NCBI GenBank assembly: GCA_963772065.1
Contig: CAVYVZ010000006.1
Span: 197,628-261,627 of the forward strand
Length of the DNA stretch: 64,000 nt
From: CAVYVZ01 sp963772065
GTDB lineage: Bacteria > Acidobacteriota > Vicinamibacteria > Vicinamibacterales > UBA2999
Direction of reading: 5' to 3'
The notes below the pieces were generated by a model, which was not told the origin of the DNA, searched no databases, and saw only the letters and a list, made by a program, of their open reading frames with translations. The position numbers and the translations under genes are program-made. Of this stretch, positions 46,797 through 55,889 are shown in pieces; position 1 is the stretch's first letter; each line of letters opens with the position of its first letter.

Positions 46797-47830
46797 CCGC
46801 GGCGCGCCATGGGCTCGAGGCAGATGCTCCGACCGATCGCCGGCGCGATGATCCGCAGCTCCGCCATGAGACGGTCGAACTGCGACGGGAGCAGCGACTG
46901 GGCGCCGTCGCTCAGCGCGCGGTCGGGATCGTTGTGCACCTCGACGATCAGGCCATCGGCGCCGGCCGCAACGGCCGCGCGTGCCAGCTGCGCCACCATG
47001 TCCCGTCGTCCTGCGCCGTGGCTTGGATCCGCGACGACCGGCAGGTGGCTGAGCTTCTTGACGACGGCGATGGCTGAGATGTCGAAAGTGTTGCGTGTCG
47101 CGGTCTCGAAGGTTCGAATGCCGCGCTCGCAGAGGATCACACCCGTGTTGCCGCCCGACAGCACATACTCGGCCGACATCAGCCACTCCTCGATCGTGGC
47201 GGACAGACCGCGCTTGAGGAGCACAGGCTTTTTCTGATGCCCGAGCTCGCGCAGCAGCGTGAAGTTCTGCATGTTGCGCGCGCCGACCTGGAAGATGTCG
47301 CAGTACTTCGCGATGAGATCGATCTGGCTGATGTCCATGACCTCGGAGATCAGCTTCAGGTTGTGGGTGTTGGCCGCCGACCGGAGCAGCCGCAGCCCTT
47401 CCTCACCGAGACCCTGGAAGCTGTACGGCGAGCTGCGCGGCTTGAATGCGCCGCCGCGGAGCACCTTGGCGCCGGCGCGCTTGACCGCCGCCGCCGTGGC
47501 GTGAACCTGCGCCTCGTTCTCCGCGGAGCAGGGACCGGCCATCACGATCACCTCGTCGCCGCCGATGCGCACGTCATCGACGGTGACGACGGTGTCGTCG
47601 GGCTTGAATGTGCGGCTGGCGAGCTTGTACGGCTCGGTGATGCGGAGCACCTCGGCGACGCCGTCGAGGATCTCGATCATCTCCTTCTCGACCCTGCCGG
47701 TGCCCACGACGCCAAGGACGGTGCGCGTGGCGCCGGACGACCGGTGCACGTCCATGCCGTATTCCACGAGCCGCGCGATGACGGCGTCAATCTGCGCCTC
47801 GGTGGCCCGTTCCTTCATGACGACAACCAT
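46784..47830 (-). CDS. aroF: DAHP synthase, type I beta (AroF-like, with ferredoxin-like N-domain)
   Basis: First enzyme of the shikimate pathway (348 residues). The N-terminal 65 residues (MVVVMKERATEAQIDAVIAR) form the ferredoxin-like regulatory domain of the type I beta class. The barrel shows VIVMAGPCSAENEAQ near 95, GAKVLRGGAFKPRSSPYSFQG near 120 in segments, KPVLLKRGLSATIEEWL, ILCERGIRTFE and VVADPSHGAGRRDMV, all metal/PEP-binding motifs. GGAG lies about six bases before ATG 47830. The chorismate mutase gene upstream may form the inhibitory partner. Confidence 0.94.
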   Translation of the reverse strand: MVVVMKERATEAQIDAVIARLVEYGMDVHRSSGATRTVLGVVGTGRVEKEMIEILDGVAEVLRITEPYKLASRTFKPDDTVVTVDDVRIGGDEVIVMAGPCSAENEAQVHATAAAVKRAGAKVLRGGAFKPRSSPYSFQGLGEEGLRLLRSAANTHNLKLISEVMDISQIDLIAKYCDIFQVGARNMQNFTLLRELGHQKKPVLLKRGLSATIEEWLMSAEYVLSGGNTGVILCERGIRTFETATRNTFDISAIAVVKKLSHLPVVADPSHGAGRRDMVAQLARAAVAAGADGLIVEVHNDPDRALSDGAQSLLPSQFDRLMAELRIIAPAIGRSICLEPMARRGWAR

Positions 47831-47845
47831 GGCTGTCTCCCGTAC

Positions 47846-47895
47846 GGCGCCCATTACGGGGCGCCCTCCTGATTTGGCGGGCCTAAAGGCCCGCC
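47846..47895. repeat. Double REP-like hairpin after the chorismate mutase gene
   Basis: The 65-base gap between chorismate mutase and DAHP synthase holds two perfect hairpins: GGCGCCC/GGGCGCC at 47846-47865 with a six-base loop, and GGCGGGCC-TAAA-GGCCCGCC at 47876-47895. The second abuts the TAG stop codon exactly. Its look (GTAGGG then a GC palindrome) is like the hairpin after surA, and fits dispersed extragenic palindromes. They could also moderate mRNA decay or readthrough. Confidence 0.65.
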
Positions 47896-48201
47896 CTACA
47901 CTGTGTCGGTTCCCGTCGCCGCGATACGTTCCGCCCGCCGTGCTTCGTCGATGATGCGCTCGAAAATCCTCACGACGGCCTCGGCCTCGAGCGGCCCTGC
48001 GAGATTCGTCGCCGCCTTCCTCACCTGCTCCAGCACCTGTTTCTCCCGCTCCGGCTGATAGATCGGCAACCCCGCCTCGTGCTTGAGGCGTCCGATCTCC
48101 AGCGCGCACGCGACACGGACGTTCAGCAGTCTCACCAGCTGATCGTCGATGACGTCGATCCGGTGTCGCAGCTCGTCGATCTCGGTCACGACTTCAGCCA
48201 C
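47896..48201 (-). CDS. Chorismate mutase, AroQ type
   Basis: About 101-residue all-helical enzyme converting chorismate to prephenate. Helix 1 has VTEIDELRHRIDVIDDQLVRL with the substrate Arg, helix 2 VRVACALEIGRLKHEAGLPI with the Lys, and helix 3 EAVVRIFERIIDEARRAER. It is preceded by GGAG eight bases before the GTG at 48201; the internal GTG at 48189 (GTGA overlap with the trpA stop) is an alternative. It is positioned before aroF as in allosteric DAHP synthase/mutase pairs. Its stop codon is part of the repeat hairpin described at 47876. Confidence 0.9.
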   Translation of the reverse strand: MAEVVTEIDELRHRIDVIDDQLVRLLNVRVACALEIGRLKHEAGLPIYQPEREKQVLEQVRKAATNLAGPLEAEAVVRIFERIIDEARRAERIAATGTDTV

Positions 48202-48986
48202 CGCACGTACTCCTCGACACGGGTTGTGAGATCGGGCGTCGCGTGATCGGAGGCTGCGCCCGCTTCTTCGATCACCTTCACCAGCGCGCTGCCGACGACG
48301 GCCGCGTCCGCCCACGTGCCGACCTCGCGCACGTGCTCGGGGCGGGAGATGCCGAAGCCGAGCGCCACCGGCAGATCGCTGGCCGCGCGCACTCGCTGGA
48401 CCATCTCGCGCGCTCCGTCCGCAATTCGATCGTTCGCGCCCGTTACGCCGAGCCGCGAGATGGCGTAGAGAAACCCGCTCCCCAGCGCTGCCGCGGTGCG
48501 CAGGCGTTCGTCCGTTGTCGTCGGGCTGAGCAGGAAAATTGTATCAATGCCGCGATCGGCCAGGGTACCGCGGAAATCGCCCGCTTCCTCGATTGGCAGA
48601 TCGAGGACCAGCACGCCGTCCACGCCAGCGGCAGCGGCTTCGTCGGCGAAGGTTTCGGCGCCCATGCGCAGAATCGGGTTCGCGTAGCTGAAGATCACGA
48701 TCGGAGCGGCGATGTCCTTGCGCACCCTGGCGACCATATCGAGGACGCGTGGAAGTGTGCTCCCGGCCGCGAGCGCGCGCTCGGTCGCCCGCTGAATCAC
48801 GGGACCGTCGGCGAGTGGGTCGGAGAATGGCACCCCCACTTCCAGGACGTCGGCTCCCGCGCGGTCGAGCGCGCGCAGAATCGCCTCGGATCGCGGCAGG
48901 TCCGGATCGCCTGCGGTGACATAGGTGACCAGGCCGGGATGGCCGTTGGACCGGATGCGTGAAAACGCGGCGCCGAGCCGGCTCAC
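48186..48986 (-). CDS. trpA: Tryptophan synthase alpha chain
   Basis: TIM-barrel lyase (266 residues) releasing indole from indole-3-glycerol phosphate. Catalytic Glu in DVLEVGVPFSDPLADGPVIQ near 45 and Asp in VLVLDLPIEEAGDF near 128; SPTTTDERL near 150 and ALGFGISRPEHV near 208 bind phosphate. GTG start 48986 overlaps the trpB stop by four bases. Its end overlaps the chorismate mutase start. Normal length and order. Confidence 0.95.
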   Translation of the reverse strand: MSRLGAAFSRIRSNGHPGLVTYVTAGDPDLPRSEAILRALDRAGADVLEVGVPFSDPLADGPVIQRATERALAAGSTLPRVLDMVARVRKDIAAPIVIFSYANPILRMGAETFADEAAAAGVDGVLVLDLPIEEAGDFRGTLADRGIDTIFLLSPTTTDERLRTAAALGSGFLYAISRLGVTGANDRIADGAREMVQRVRAASDLPVALGFGISRPEHVREVGTWADAAVVGSALVKVIEEAGAASDHATPDLTTRVEEYVRWLKS

Positions 48987-50195
48987 GCCGCACCTCCGGC
49001 GATGCTCTGGAGGTCCTTGTCGCCGCGGCCCGACAAGTTGATCAGGATCACCGTGCCGTCGGGCGCATCGCGTGCGAGGGTGATCGCATGCGCGACGGCA
49101 TGCGCCGACTCGAGCGCCGGGATGATGCCCTCGAGGCGCGCGAGCGTGCGGCAGGCTTCGACGGCCTCGGCGTCGCCGACGTACGCATACTCGGCCCGCC
49201 CGAGGTCCCGCAGCCAGGCGTGCTCCGGGCCGACGGCCGCGTAGTCGAGGCCAGCGGAGATCGAATGCGTGAGCTCGATGTTGCCCACGGCGTCCTGCAA
49301 CACGAACGTGCGCGTCCCCTGGAGCACGCCGGCGCTGCCGCCGGCAAAGCGGGCCGCGTGGCGGCCGGGCGCGATTCGCTCGCCGCCCGCTTCGACACCG
49401 ACCAGTCGAACGTCGCGGTCTTCCATGAAGGCGTCGAAGATGCCGATGGCATTGCTGCCGCCGCCGACACACGCGACGATCATGTGCGGCAGCCGTCCAG
49501 CCTGTTCCAGGATCTGGCGGCGGGCCTCGCGGCCGATCACGGCCTGAAACTCACGGACCATCAGCGGGTACGGATGCGGACCGAGCACCGACCCGAGCAC
49601 GTAGCTCGTGTCGTGGACGTTGGTCACCCAGTCGCGCATCGCTTCGTTGATCGCGTCCTTGAGCGTGCGGCTCCCGGCATCCACGCGCCGGACGGTGGCG
49701 CCGAGCAGCTCCATGCGGAGCACGTTCAAGGCTTGCCGCCGCATGTCCTCCGCTCCCATGTAGACGAGGCACTCGAGGCCGAGCAACGCGCAGGCGGTCG
49801 CCGTCGCGACGCCGTGCTGCCCCGCGCCCGTCTCCGCCACGACGCGGCGCTTTCCCATCTGCCGCGCCAGCAGCGCCTGCCCGAGCGCGTTGTTGATCTT
49901 GTGCGCTCCCGTGTGCGTGAGATCCTCGCGCTTGAGGAAGATGCGAGTCCGTCCGCCTGCGTGCGCCGCGAGACGGGCGGTCTCGTACACAGGCGTCGGG
50001 CGTCCCACGTAGTGCGCGAGCAGCCGGTCGAGCTCGGCGATGAACGAGGCATCTCCACGCGCGCACAGATAGGCCCTCGTCAGCTCTTCGACCGGGGCCA
50101 CAAGGGTCTCGGGCACGAACCGCCCGCCGTACTCGCCGAAGTAGCCCCTGGCATCAGGGTCGCGCCGGCCGAAGACCGGTCGAATCAGTGACCAT
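48983..50195 (-). CDS. trpB: Tryptophan synthase beta chain, probable frame break at the N-terminus
   Basis: PLP enzyme joining indole and serine (about 403 residues). EDLTHTGAHKINNALGQALL carries the PLP Lys near 90, followed by AETGAGQHGVATATA, VACVGGGSNAIGIF and EGIIPALESAHA. The frame has no good start upstream of RGYFGEYGGRFVPET. ATG 50195, overlapping trpF, gives MVTDSTGLRPARP and joins the main frame at DARGYFGEY if one extra T near 50156 is removed. That reading gives a normal N-terminus, so an indel is inferred. An ATT or CTG start would be the alternative. Confidence 0.93.
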
Positions 50196-50805
50196 CGACA
50201 TCCGCCCGGGCGCGTTCGAGGAACCGCGCCACCTTTTCGAAGTTCTTCACGCCGGGCGCCTCCTCGACGCCGGATGACACGTCCACGCCGTAGGGCCGTA
50301 CGGTTGCAATCGCGTCCCGCACGTTGTCGGGTGTCAGGCCGCCTGCCAGCACCACGCGCCGGCTCCGCGCCACCGCCGCCGCCCGTGTCCAATCAATCGG
50401 CTGTCCCGTGCCGCCGCGCCGCACGGGATCGTGCGCGTCGAGCACGATCGTGGTGTCGAGCGGCCACGACGACAGCGTGCCGTTCGACGCGGCGGACAGC
50501 GACAGCGCGCGCCAGACAGGCCATTCAAGCGTCGCCGCGTACTCCGGCGGCTCGTCGCCGTGGAGCTGAATCGTCGCGATGCCGGCTGTCGCTGCGATGC
50601 GCGCGACCTCGTCGGCAGCCTGGTTCACGAACACGCCGACGGCCGTCACCGTCGGTGGCAGCTCGCGGACGATCGCCGCCGCGCCATCCGGCGCGATGCA
50701 GCGAGGGCTGGCCGGCCAGAACACGAACCCGAGGGCGCTTGCCCCGTGCTGCACGGCATGGAGCGCATCGGCCAGCCGAGTGATTCCGCAGACCTTGACG
50801 ATCAC
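50185..50805 (-). CDS. trpF: Phosphoribosylanthranilate isomerase
   Basis: TIM barrel (206 residues) catalysing the Amadori rearrangement of phosphoribosylanthranilate. The N-terminal VKVCGITRLADALHAV holds the catalytic Cys near 6; TIVLDAHDPVRRGGTG carries the Asp near 122; VVLAGGLTPDNVRDAI and YGVDVSSGVEEAPGVKN bind phosphate. ATG overlaps trpC by four bases. Order C-F-B-A is standard. Confidence 0.95.
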   Translation of the reverse strand: MIVKVCGITRLADALHAVQHGASALGFVFWPASPRCIAPDGAAAIVRELPPTVTAVGVFVNQAADEVARIAATAGIATIQLHGDEPPEYAATLEWPVWRALSLSAASNGTLSSWPLDTTIVLDAHDPVRRGGTGQPIDWTRAAAVARSRRVVLAGGLTPDNVRDAIATVRPYGVDVSSGVEEAPGVKNFEKVARFLERARADVDGH

Positions 50806-51596
50806 GCGGGCACTCCAATCAACTCGCCGATCGCGCGCGCCGGGTCGGGATCGAGCATGAAGCGCTCGCCGATCAGAAACGCGTGGTATCCGTCGCCACG
50901 CAGGCGCTCCAGATCCGCTCGCGACTGGAGGCCGCTCTCGCTGACCGCCACGATGTCTCGAGGAATCAGTCGAGCCAGACGATGCGACGCCTCGACGTCG
51001 ACGGCGAGCGTGCGCAGGTTGCGATTGTTCACCCCGATGAGCCGCGCGCCGGTATCCACGGCACGGCGCACTTCGACCTCGTCATGCACCTCGACGAGCG
51101 CCGCGAGGCCGAGGTCTCCGGCCCGTTCGTGGAGGAACGTCAGATCGGCCTGCCCCAAGGCGGCGACGATCAGCAGGATCGCGTCGGCGCCGCCAGCTCG
51201 TGCCTCATGAAGCTGGTATTCGTCGACGATGAAGTCTTTTCGTAGGATTGGCAGCCGCACCGTGCGCCGCACCGCCGCCAGATGATCGAGCGATCCATCG
51301 AAGAAAGTCGGTTCGGTGAGGACGGAGATCGCCGCCGCCCCTCCCCGCTCATAGGCGGCTGCGAGCGCGGCCGGGTCATAGCTGGCGGCCAGCACGCCCT
51401 TCGACGGCGACCGTCGCTTGCATTCCGCGATGACGTTCACACGTGCGGTCTGGCGCAAGGCGTCTTCGAACGCGTCGCCGCGCGGCGCGGTCTCCTCGGC
51501 ACGTCGCGCCAGCGCGTCGAGGGATTCGCCGCTGCGCCGGGTCTCGACGATTCGGCGCGTCCCCTCCACGATGGCGCGCAGCAGGTCGGGGATCAT
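50802..51596 (-). CDS. trpC: Indole-3-glycerol-phosphate synthase
   Basis: TIM barrel (264 residues) that closes the indole ring. NVIAECKRRSPSKGVLAA near 52 has the conserved Glu-Lys and SPSKG; ISVLTEPTFFDGSLDHL, LPILRKDFIVDEYQL, ALVEVHDEVEVRRA, IGVNNRNLRTLAV and VSESGLQSRADLERL follow in order. ATGA overlap with trpD and a four-base overlap with trpF show tight coupling. Separate from trpF, unlike the enterobacterial fusion. Confidence 0.95.
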   Translation of the reverse strand: MIPDLLRAIVEGTRRIVETRRSGESLDALARRAEETAPRGDAFEDALRQTARVNVIAECKRRSPSKGVLAASYDPAALAAAYERGGAAAISVLTEPTFFDGSLDHLAAVRRTVRLPILRKDFIVDEYQLHEARAGGADAILLIVAALGQADLTFLHERAGDLGLAALVEVHDEVEVRRAVDTGARLIGVNNRNLRTLAVDVEASHRLARLIPRDIVAVSESGLQSRADLERLRGDGYHAFLIGERFMLDPDPARAIGELIGVPA

Positions 51597-52615
51597 GCCG
51601 TCGCCTCGACTTGCGACACGCGCGCCATGGCGTCGAGCGTGCGGCGGGCGGAGCCCGAATCGATCGCCTCGGCGGCACGGCGGATCCCGTCGCGGACCGA
51701 CGCGGCCGCGCCCGCCACGAACAGCGCCGCGCCGGCGTTGAGGAGCACGACGTCGCGCGGCGCGCCGTCCGCACCCGCGAGCACGGACTCGATGATCGCG
51801 GCATTCTCAGCGGCGCAGCCGCCGGCGAGCGCCCCCGCGGCGCTCTTGGCCACGCCGAACTCGGCGGGATGGATGTAGAACGTGTGTACCGCGCCGTCGC
51901 GGCACTCGGCGACCTTGGTGTATCCGGCGATCGAAATCTCGTCGATGCCTTCGGCGCCGTGGACGACCCAGGCGCGCTCGGTGCCGAGCATGCGCAAGGC
52001 ATGAGCCATCAGCTCGGTCAGCTCGGCTCGCGGCACGCCGACGATCTGCCGCGCCGCCCCGGCGGGGTTCGTCAGGGGCCCGAGCAGGTTGAATGCCGTG
52101 CGGATGCCGAGATCGCGCCGCGTCTGCGCCGCGTGCCGCATCGACGGGTGAAAGGTGGGCGCGAAGAAGAACGCGATGCCCGCCTCGTGCAGCAATCGCT
52201 CGACCACCGCCGGCGGCACTCCGACGTTGACGCCGAGCTGTTCGAAGACGTCGGCGCTTCCACACCGGCTCGACACCGAGCGGTTGCCGTGCTTCGCGAC
52301 TCGAACGCCGCAGGCGGCGACGACAATCGCGGCGGCGGAGGAGATGTTGAACGTCCCGGAGCGGTCGCCGCCGGTGCCACAGGTATCGAACACGTCGCCC
52401 GCGGGCCGCGAGAGCTTCACGGCATGCTCGCGCATCGTGCGGGCGAAACCGACGATCTCCGACGGCCGCTCGCCCTTCATCACGAGCGCCGCCAGGAGCG
52501 CCGCCAGCTGCGCCGGCGCGGCGCGCCCCTCCATCACCTCGCGCATCGCGGCCGCGGCCTCGTCGGCGGTGAGGTCCTCATGGCGCGTCAGTTTGTCCAG
52601 CAGCGCCGCAAACAT
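51593..52615 (-). CDS. trpD: Anthranilate phosphoribosyltransferase
   Basis: A 340-residue transferase of the nucleoside phosphorylase II-like fold. PRPP motif VFDTCGTGGDRSGTFNIS near 78-95, KHGNRSVSSRCGSADVFEQLG near 108 in segments, and FAPTFHPSMRH and NLLGPLTNPAGA near 145-170 are typical. ATG 52615 overlaps the trpG stop by one base (TGATG). The longer upstream reading is a shadow. Confidence 0.95.
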   Translation of the reverse strand: MFAALLDKLTRHEDLTADEAAAAMREVMEGRAAPAQLAALLAALVMKGERPSEIVGFARTMREHAVKLSRPAGDVFDTCGTGGDRSGTFNISSAAAIVVAACGVRVAKHGNRSVSSRCGSADVFEQLGVNVGVPPAVVERLLHEAGIAFFFAPTFHPSMRHAAQTRRDLGIRTAFNLLGPLTNPAGAARQIVGVPRAELTELMAHALRMLGTERAWVVHGAEGIDEISIAGYTKVAECRDGAVHTFYIHPAEFGVAKSAAGALAGGCAAENAAIIESVLAGADGAPRDVVLLNAGAALFVAGAAASVRDGIRRAAEAIDSGSARRTLDAMARVSQVEATA

Positions 52616-53181
52616 CACATCTCCAGAAAATTTCGAAGAATCCGCCTGCCCTCGCAGGTCAGCACCGACTCTGGATGAAACTGCACGCCGTGCACCGGAT
52701 GCGTGCGATGGCGCACCGCCATGAGCGTCCCGTCTTCCTTGGTGTGGGCCGCGGCCTCGAGCTCCGCAGGCAGGTCGTTCGACGCCACGATCAGCGAGTG
52801 ATAGCGTCCGGCCTCGAAGGGCGCGTTGATGCCGCGGAACACGCCCCGGCCGTCGTGCACCACCGTCGACGTCTTGCCGTGCATCGGCGTCCCCGCGCGG
52901 CAGACCGTGCCGCCATACGCCATGCCGATCGCCTGGTGCCCGAGGCACACACCAAGAATCGGCATCGTCGCCCCGAAGCGCCGGATCGCCTCCAGCGTGA
53001 CGCCCGCCGACTCGGGCCGTCCCGGACCGGGCGAGATCAGGATCTTCGACGGCCGCATCGCCGCGATCTCGTCCCCGCTCACCTCGGTGTTGCGCCGTAC
53101 GCACAACTCGGCCCCGAGCTCGCCGAGATACTGCACGAGGTTGTAGGTGAACGAATCGTAGTTATCGATGACGAGAATCAT
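52615..53181 (-). CDS. trpG: Anthranilate/ADC synthase glutamine amidotransferase
   Basis: Class I GATase (188 residues) supplying ammonia to TrpE. It opens ILVIDNYDSFTYNLVQYLGE; LISPGPGRPESAGVT, the nucleophile in ILGVCLGHQAIGMAYGG near 80, and VHGVQFHPESVLT near 170 with His-Glu of the triad. ATG 53181 overlaps the trpE stop. As often in bacteria without a separate pabA, it may also serve folate synthesis. Confidence 0.95.
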   Translation of the reverse strand: MILVIDNYDSFTYNLVQYLGELGAELCVRRNTEVSGDEIAAMRPSKILISPGPGRPESAGVTLEAIRRFGATMPILGVCLGHQAIGMAYGGTVCRAGTPMHGKTSTVVHDGRGVFRGINAPFEAGRYHSLIVASNDLPAELEAAAHTKEDGTLMAVRHRTHPVHGVQFHPESVLTCEGRRILRNFLEM

Positions 53182-54666
53182 CAAAGACCTTGCTGCGCCA
53201 GTTCGAGTGCCTGAATCACCGCCCGCGCCTTGTCACGCGTCTCTTCGTACTCGGCCGCCGGGTTCGAGTCGGCAACAATGCCCGCGCCCGCCTGGACGTA
53301 GGCGCGCCCGTTCTCCATCACGACGGTCCGGATCGTGATGCAGAAATCGAGGTTGCCGGCGAAGTCGAGATACCCGACCGCGCCGGCGTATACGCCCCGG
53401 CGGCGGTTCTCCAGCTCCGAGATGATCTCCATGGCGCGCACCTTCGGAGCGCCAGAGACCGTTCCCGCGGGAAAGCACGAGGCCAGCGCATCGAGTCGAT
53501 CGTTCTGCTCCGACAGCCGGCCCTCGACGGTCGACACCAGGTGCATCACGTGGGAGTACTCTCGAGCGCCATGAAAGTGGGCACGCGCACGCTCCCGTAC
53601 TCCGAGACGCGGCCGATGTCGTTGCGCCCGAGATCGACCAGCATCACGTGTTCGGCCCGCTCCTTCTCGTTTCGCTTGAGCTCCTCGGCGAGACGCACGT
53701 CCTCGTCATCGTTCCTGCCGCGCGGGCGCGTCCCCGCAATCGGGTGGGTCTCGACGCGCCGGCCCTCCACGCGCACGAGCATTTCCGGCGACGAGCCGAC
53801 GATCGAGCGGCCGCCCATCCGGATGAAATACATGTAGGGCGACGGGTTGACGTGGCGCAGCGCGCGATACACGGTGAAGGGGTCGGTCGGGTGTCGGCTT
53901 CGAAACGCTGCGAGAGCACCACCTGATAGATGTCGCCCGCCGCGATGTACTCCTTGGCGGTTCTGACCATGCGCTCGAACTCGTCGCGCGTGACGTTCGA
54001 CGTCACGTCGAGCGTGCCTCCATCGGTCCGCTCGGGATGTGAGAGCCCCCGCGCCAGCTCGCGCTCGACGAATTCGATCTTGGCGCAGGCGAACTGGTAG
54101 AGCGACCCCAGGTCCTCGTCGCCCGTGATCCGCGCGTTCGCGATGATCAGAATGCGGTGCCGCACGTGATCGAACGCCAGCACCGTGTCGAACAGCATGA
54201 AGCCCGCTTCGTCCTGTGCTGGATCGGTCGATGCCTGCAGCGTCACCGGCTCGAACCACGACGCGGCGTCGTACCCGAGGTAGCCGACCGCTCCCCCGGT
54301 GAATCGCGGCAGTCCCGGCACGAAGGGCGAATGAAAGCTGGCCATCAGCTCTCGCAGCGTCGTGATGAACGGCTTGTCCGATTCCGTCGTCTGTCCGGCG
54401 CGATCGAGGATCGTCTTGCCATCGCCCGCGCGGAGAATCAGGAACGGGTCCTTTCCGAGGAACGAATACCGGCCCACGTGCTCGCCCCCCTCGACCGACT
54501 CGAGCAGGAACGCGTAGTCGGAATGCTCCGCGATCTTCAGGAATGCCGACACCGGCGTGAGCAGGTCCGCGACGATCTCCTTGCAGACGGGCACGAACGT
54601 GCCACGCTGGGCCAGCTCCTTGAACTCGTCGAAAGTCGTTATGCGCATACGGCGTTCGTCCACCAT
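53181..54666 (-). CDS. trpE: Anthranilate synthase component I, two frame breaks
   Basis: Chorismate-using synthase of tryptophan synthesis, about 495 residues when joined. The N-domain has FKELAQRGTFVPVCKEI and the inhibitor motif LLESVEGGEHVGRYSFLG near 55-72. Catalytic blocks are DIYQVVLSQRFEA, then (frame change near 53895) DPFTVYRALRHVNPSPYMYF, IAGTRPRGRNDDED and LVDLGRNDIGRVS, then (frame change near 53560) YSHVMHLVSTVEGR, FPAGTVSGAPKVRAME and AGAGIVADSNPAAEYEET. Both breaks are explained by one missing base. ATG 54666 follows GGAAG; it overlaps aroDE by 28 bases. Confidence 0.93.
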
Positions 54667-55889
54667 TCAAATTGCTTCCGCGCCTGGGCCTTGAGCATCG
54701 GCCAGCCGTTCATGACCGCGCAGCCGGCGGCCTTGGCTTCACGGAGCAGCCGCGTCTCGGCCGGGCGGTAGTTCAAGTCGTACACGAGCCGCCCGTCGAA
54801 CGGGCCACCGGGAAGTGGTGACGCATCGGGACTCGAGATGCCGCCGACCGGCGTGCAGTTCACCAGCAACTCCAGGATCCCGGAGGCGGCGGCCACGGAC
54901 CAATCCCGGCGCCGAGCGCCTCGAGCTCGCGCGCCTGGTCCACGCGACGCGCGCACACGGTGGGCTTCGCGCCGGCGGATGCAAGGGCTACGACGACGGC
55001 GCGCGCCGCGCCGCCCGCGCCGAGGATCGACACGCGCGCGTTGCGCAGATCGAAGCCGGCGAGCGGCGCCAGGAAGCCGGCGACGTCGGTATTCGCCGCC
55101 TCCCACCCGTCACGCCACGCCGAAGGGTGTTCGCCGCCCCGACCCGGCGCGCCTCGTCCGCCACCCGCACGGCGCACTGCAAAGCGTCCAGCTTGAACGG
55201 GATCGTCACCGCCGCTCCCGCCACCCCGAGCGCGTCCGCGAAGGTGAGAAAGTCATCGAAGTCAGGCGCCTGCATCGGCACCATCACCGCATCGATGCCT
55301 GCCGCCGCGAACCGCTCGTTGTGAATCGATGGTGACTTCGACTCCGAGGTCATCGTGCCGACCACGCCGTACACGGCGGTCGCGGCGGACACGTCACGGA
55401 ATCTCAGTTCGTGAATCATGCGCGCAGCGGGCACCTGTCCAGGCGCGACCCCGTCGCCGGCGTAGGTCCACCGCGATCCGAAGTGCGCGGCGAGCACACG
55501 GCTCGGTATGCCGGAGGCTCCCATCGCGATGGCGACCGTATTCGCGTCAGGGCTAACGCGCAGCAGGGGCAGCGCATCCGAGAGCCGCCGCGCCGGGATC
55601 GCGATCTTCACGATCTCGGCTCCAAGGCCACGCATGGCGCGAACGCGCTCCCCGAGGTCGCCAGGGACGTGCTCGAACTCGTGCGACGAGAGGATGACGC
55701 GCGGCCCGCCCGTGCGGCGCACGAGCTCCTCGAAGCCCCCCCGCCATTCGACGTCGACGTAGTCCGCGCCGAGCGCCACGGCGTGGTCGATCATCGCCGG
55801 CGCTCCTCCTCCGATCCGTCGAACCGCCCGCCTTCCCATGACGGCCTGCTGGAACGACAGGATCGCCGGGCGCAGCGCCCGCGCGGCTT
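54639..55889 (-). CDS. aroDE: Bifunctional 3-dehydroquinate dehydratase/shikimate dehydrogenase, damaged N-terminus, several frame breaks
   Basis: Type I dehydroquinase (AroD) fused to shikimate dehydrogenase (AroE). The AroD part shows PSWEGGRFDGSEEERRR, then DHAVALGADYVDVEW, ILSSHEFEHVPGDL and AEIVKIAIPARRLSDALPL with the Schiff-base Lys, and GIPSRVLAAHFGSRWTYAG. AroE has SESKSPSIHNERF, AAVTIPFKLDAL with the catalytic Lys, AANTDVAGFL, the NADP loop LGAGGAARAVVVAL and the tail AGCAVMNGWPMLKAQARKQF. Frame breaks near 54900, 55137, 55795 and 55840. The first 55 or so AroD residues are absent; the ORF runs into the sigma factor. The left boundary of AroD is approximate. Confidence 0.85.
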
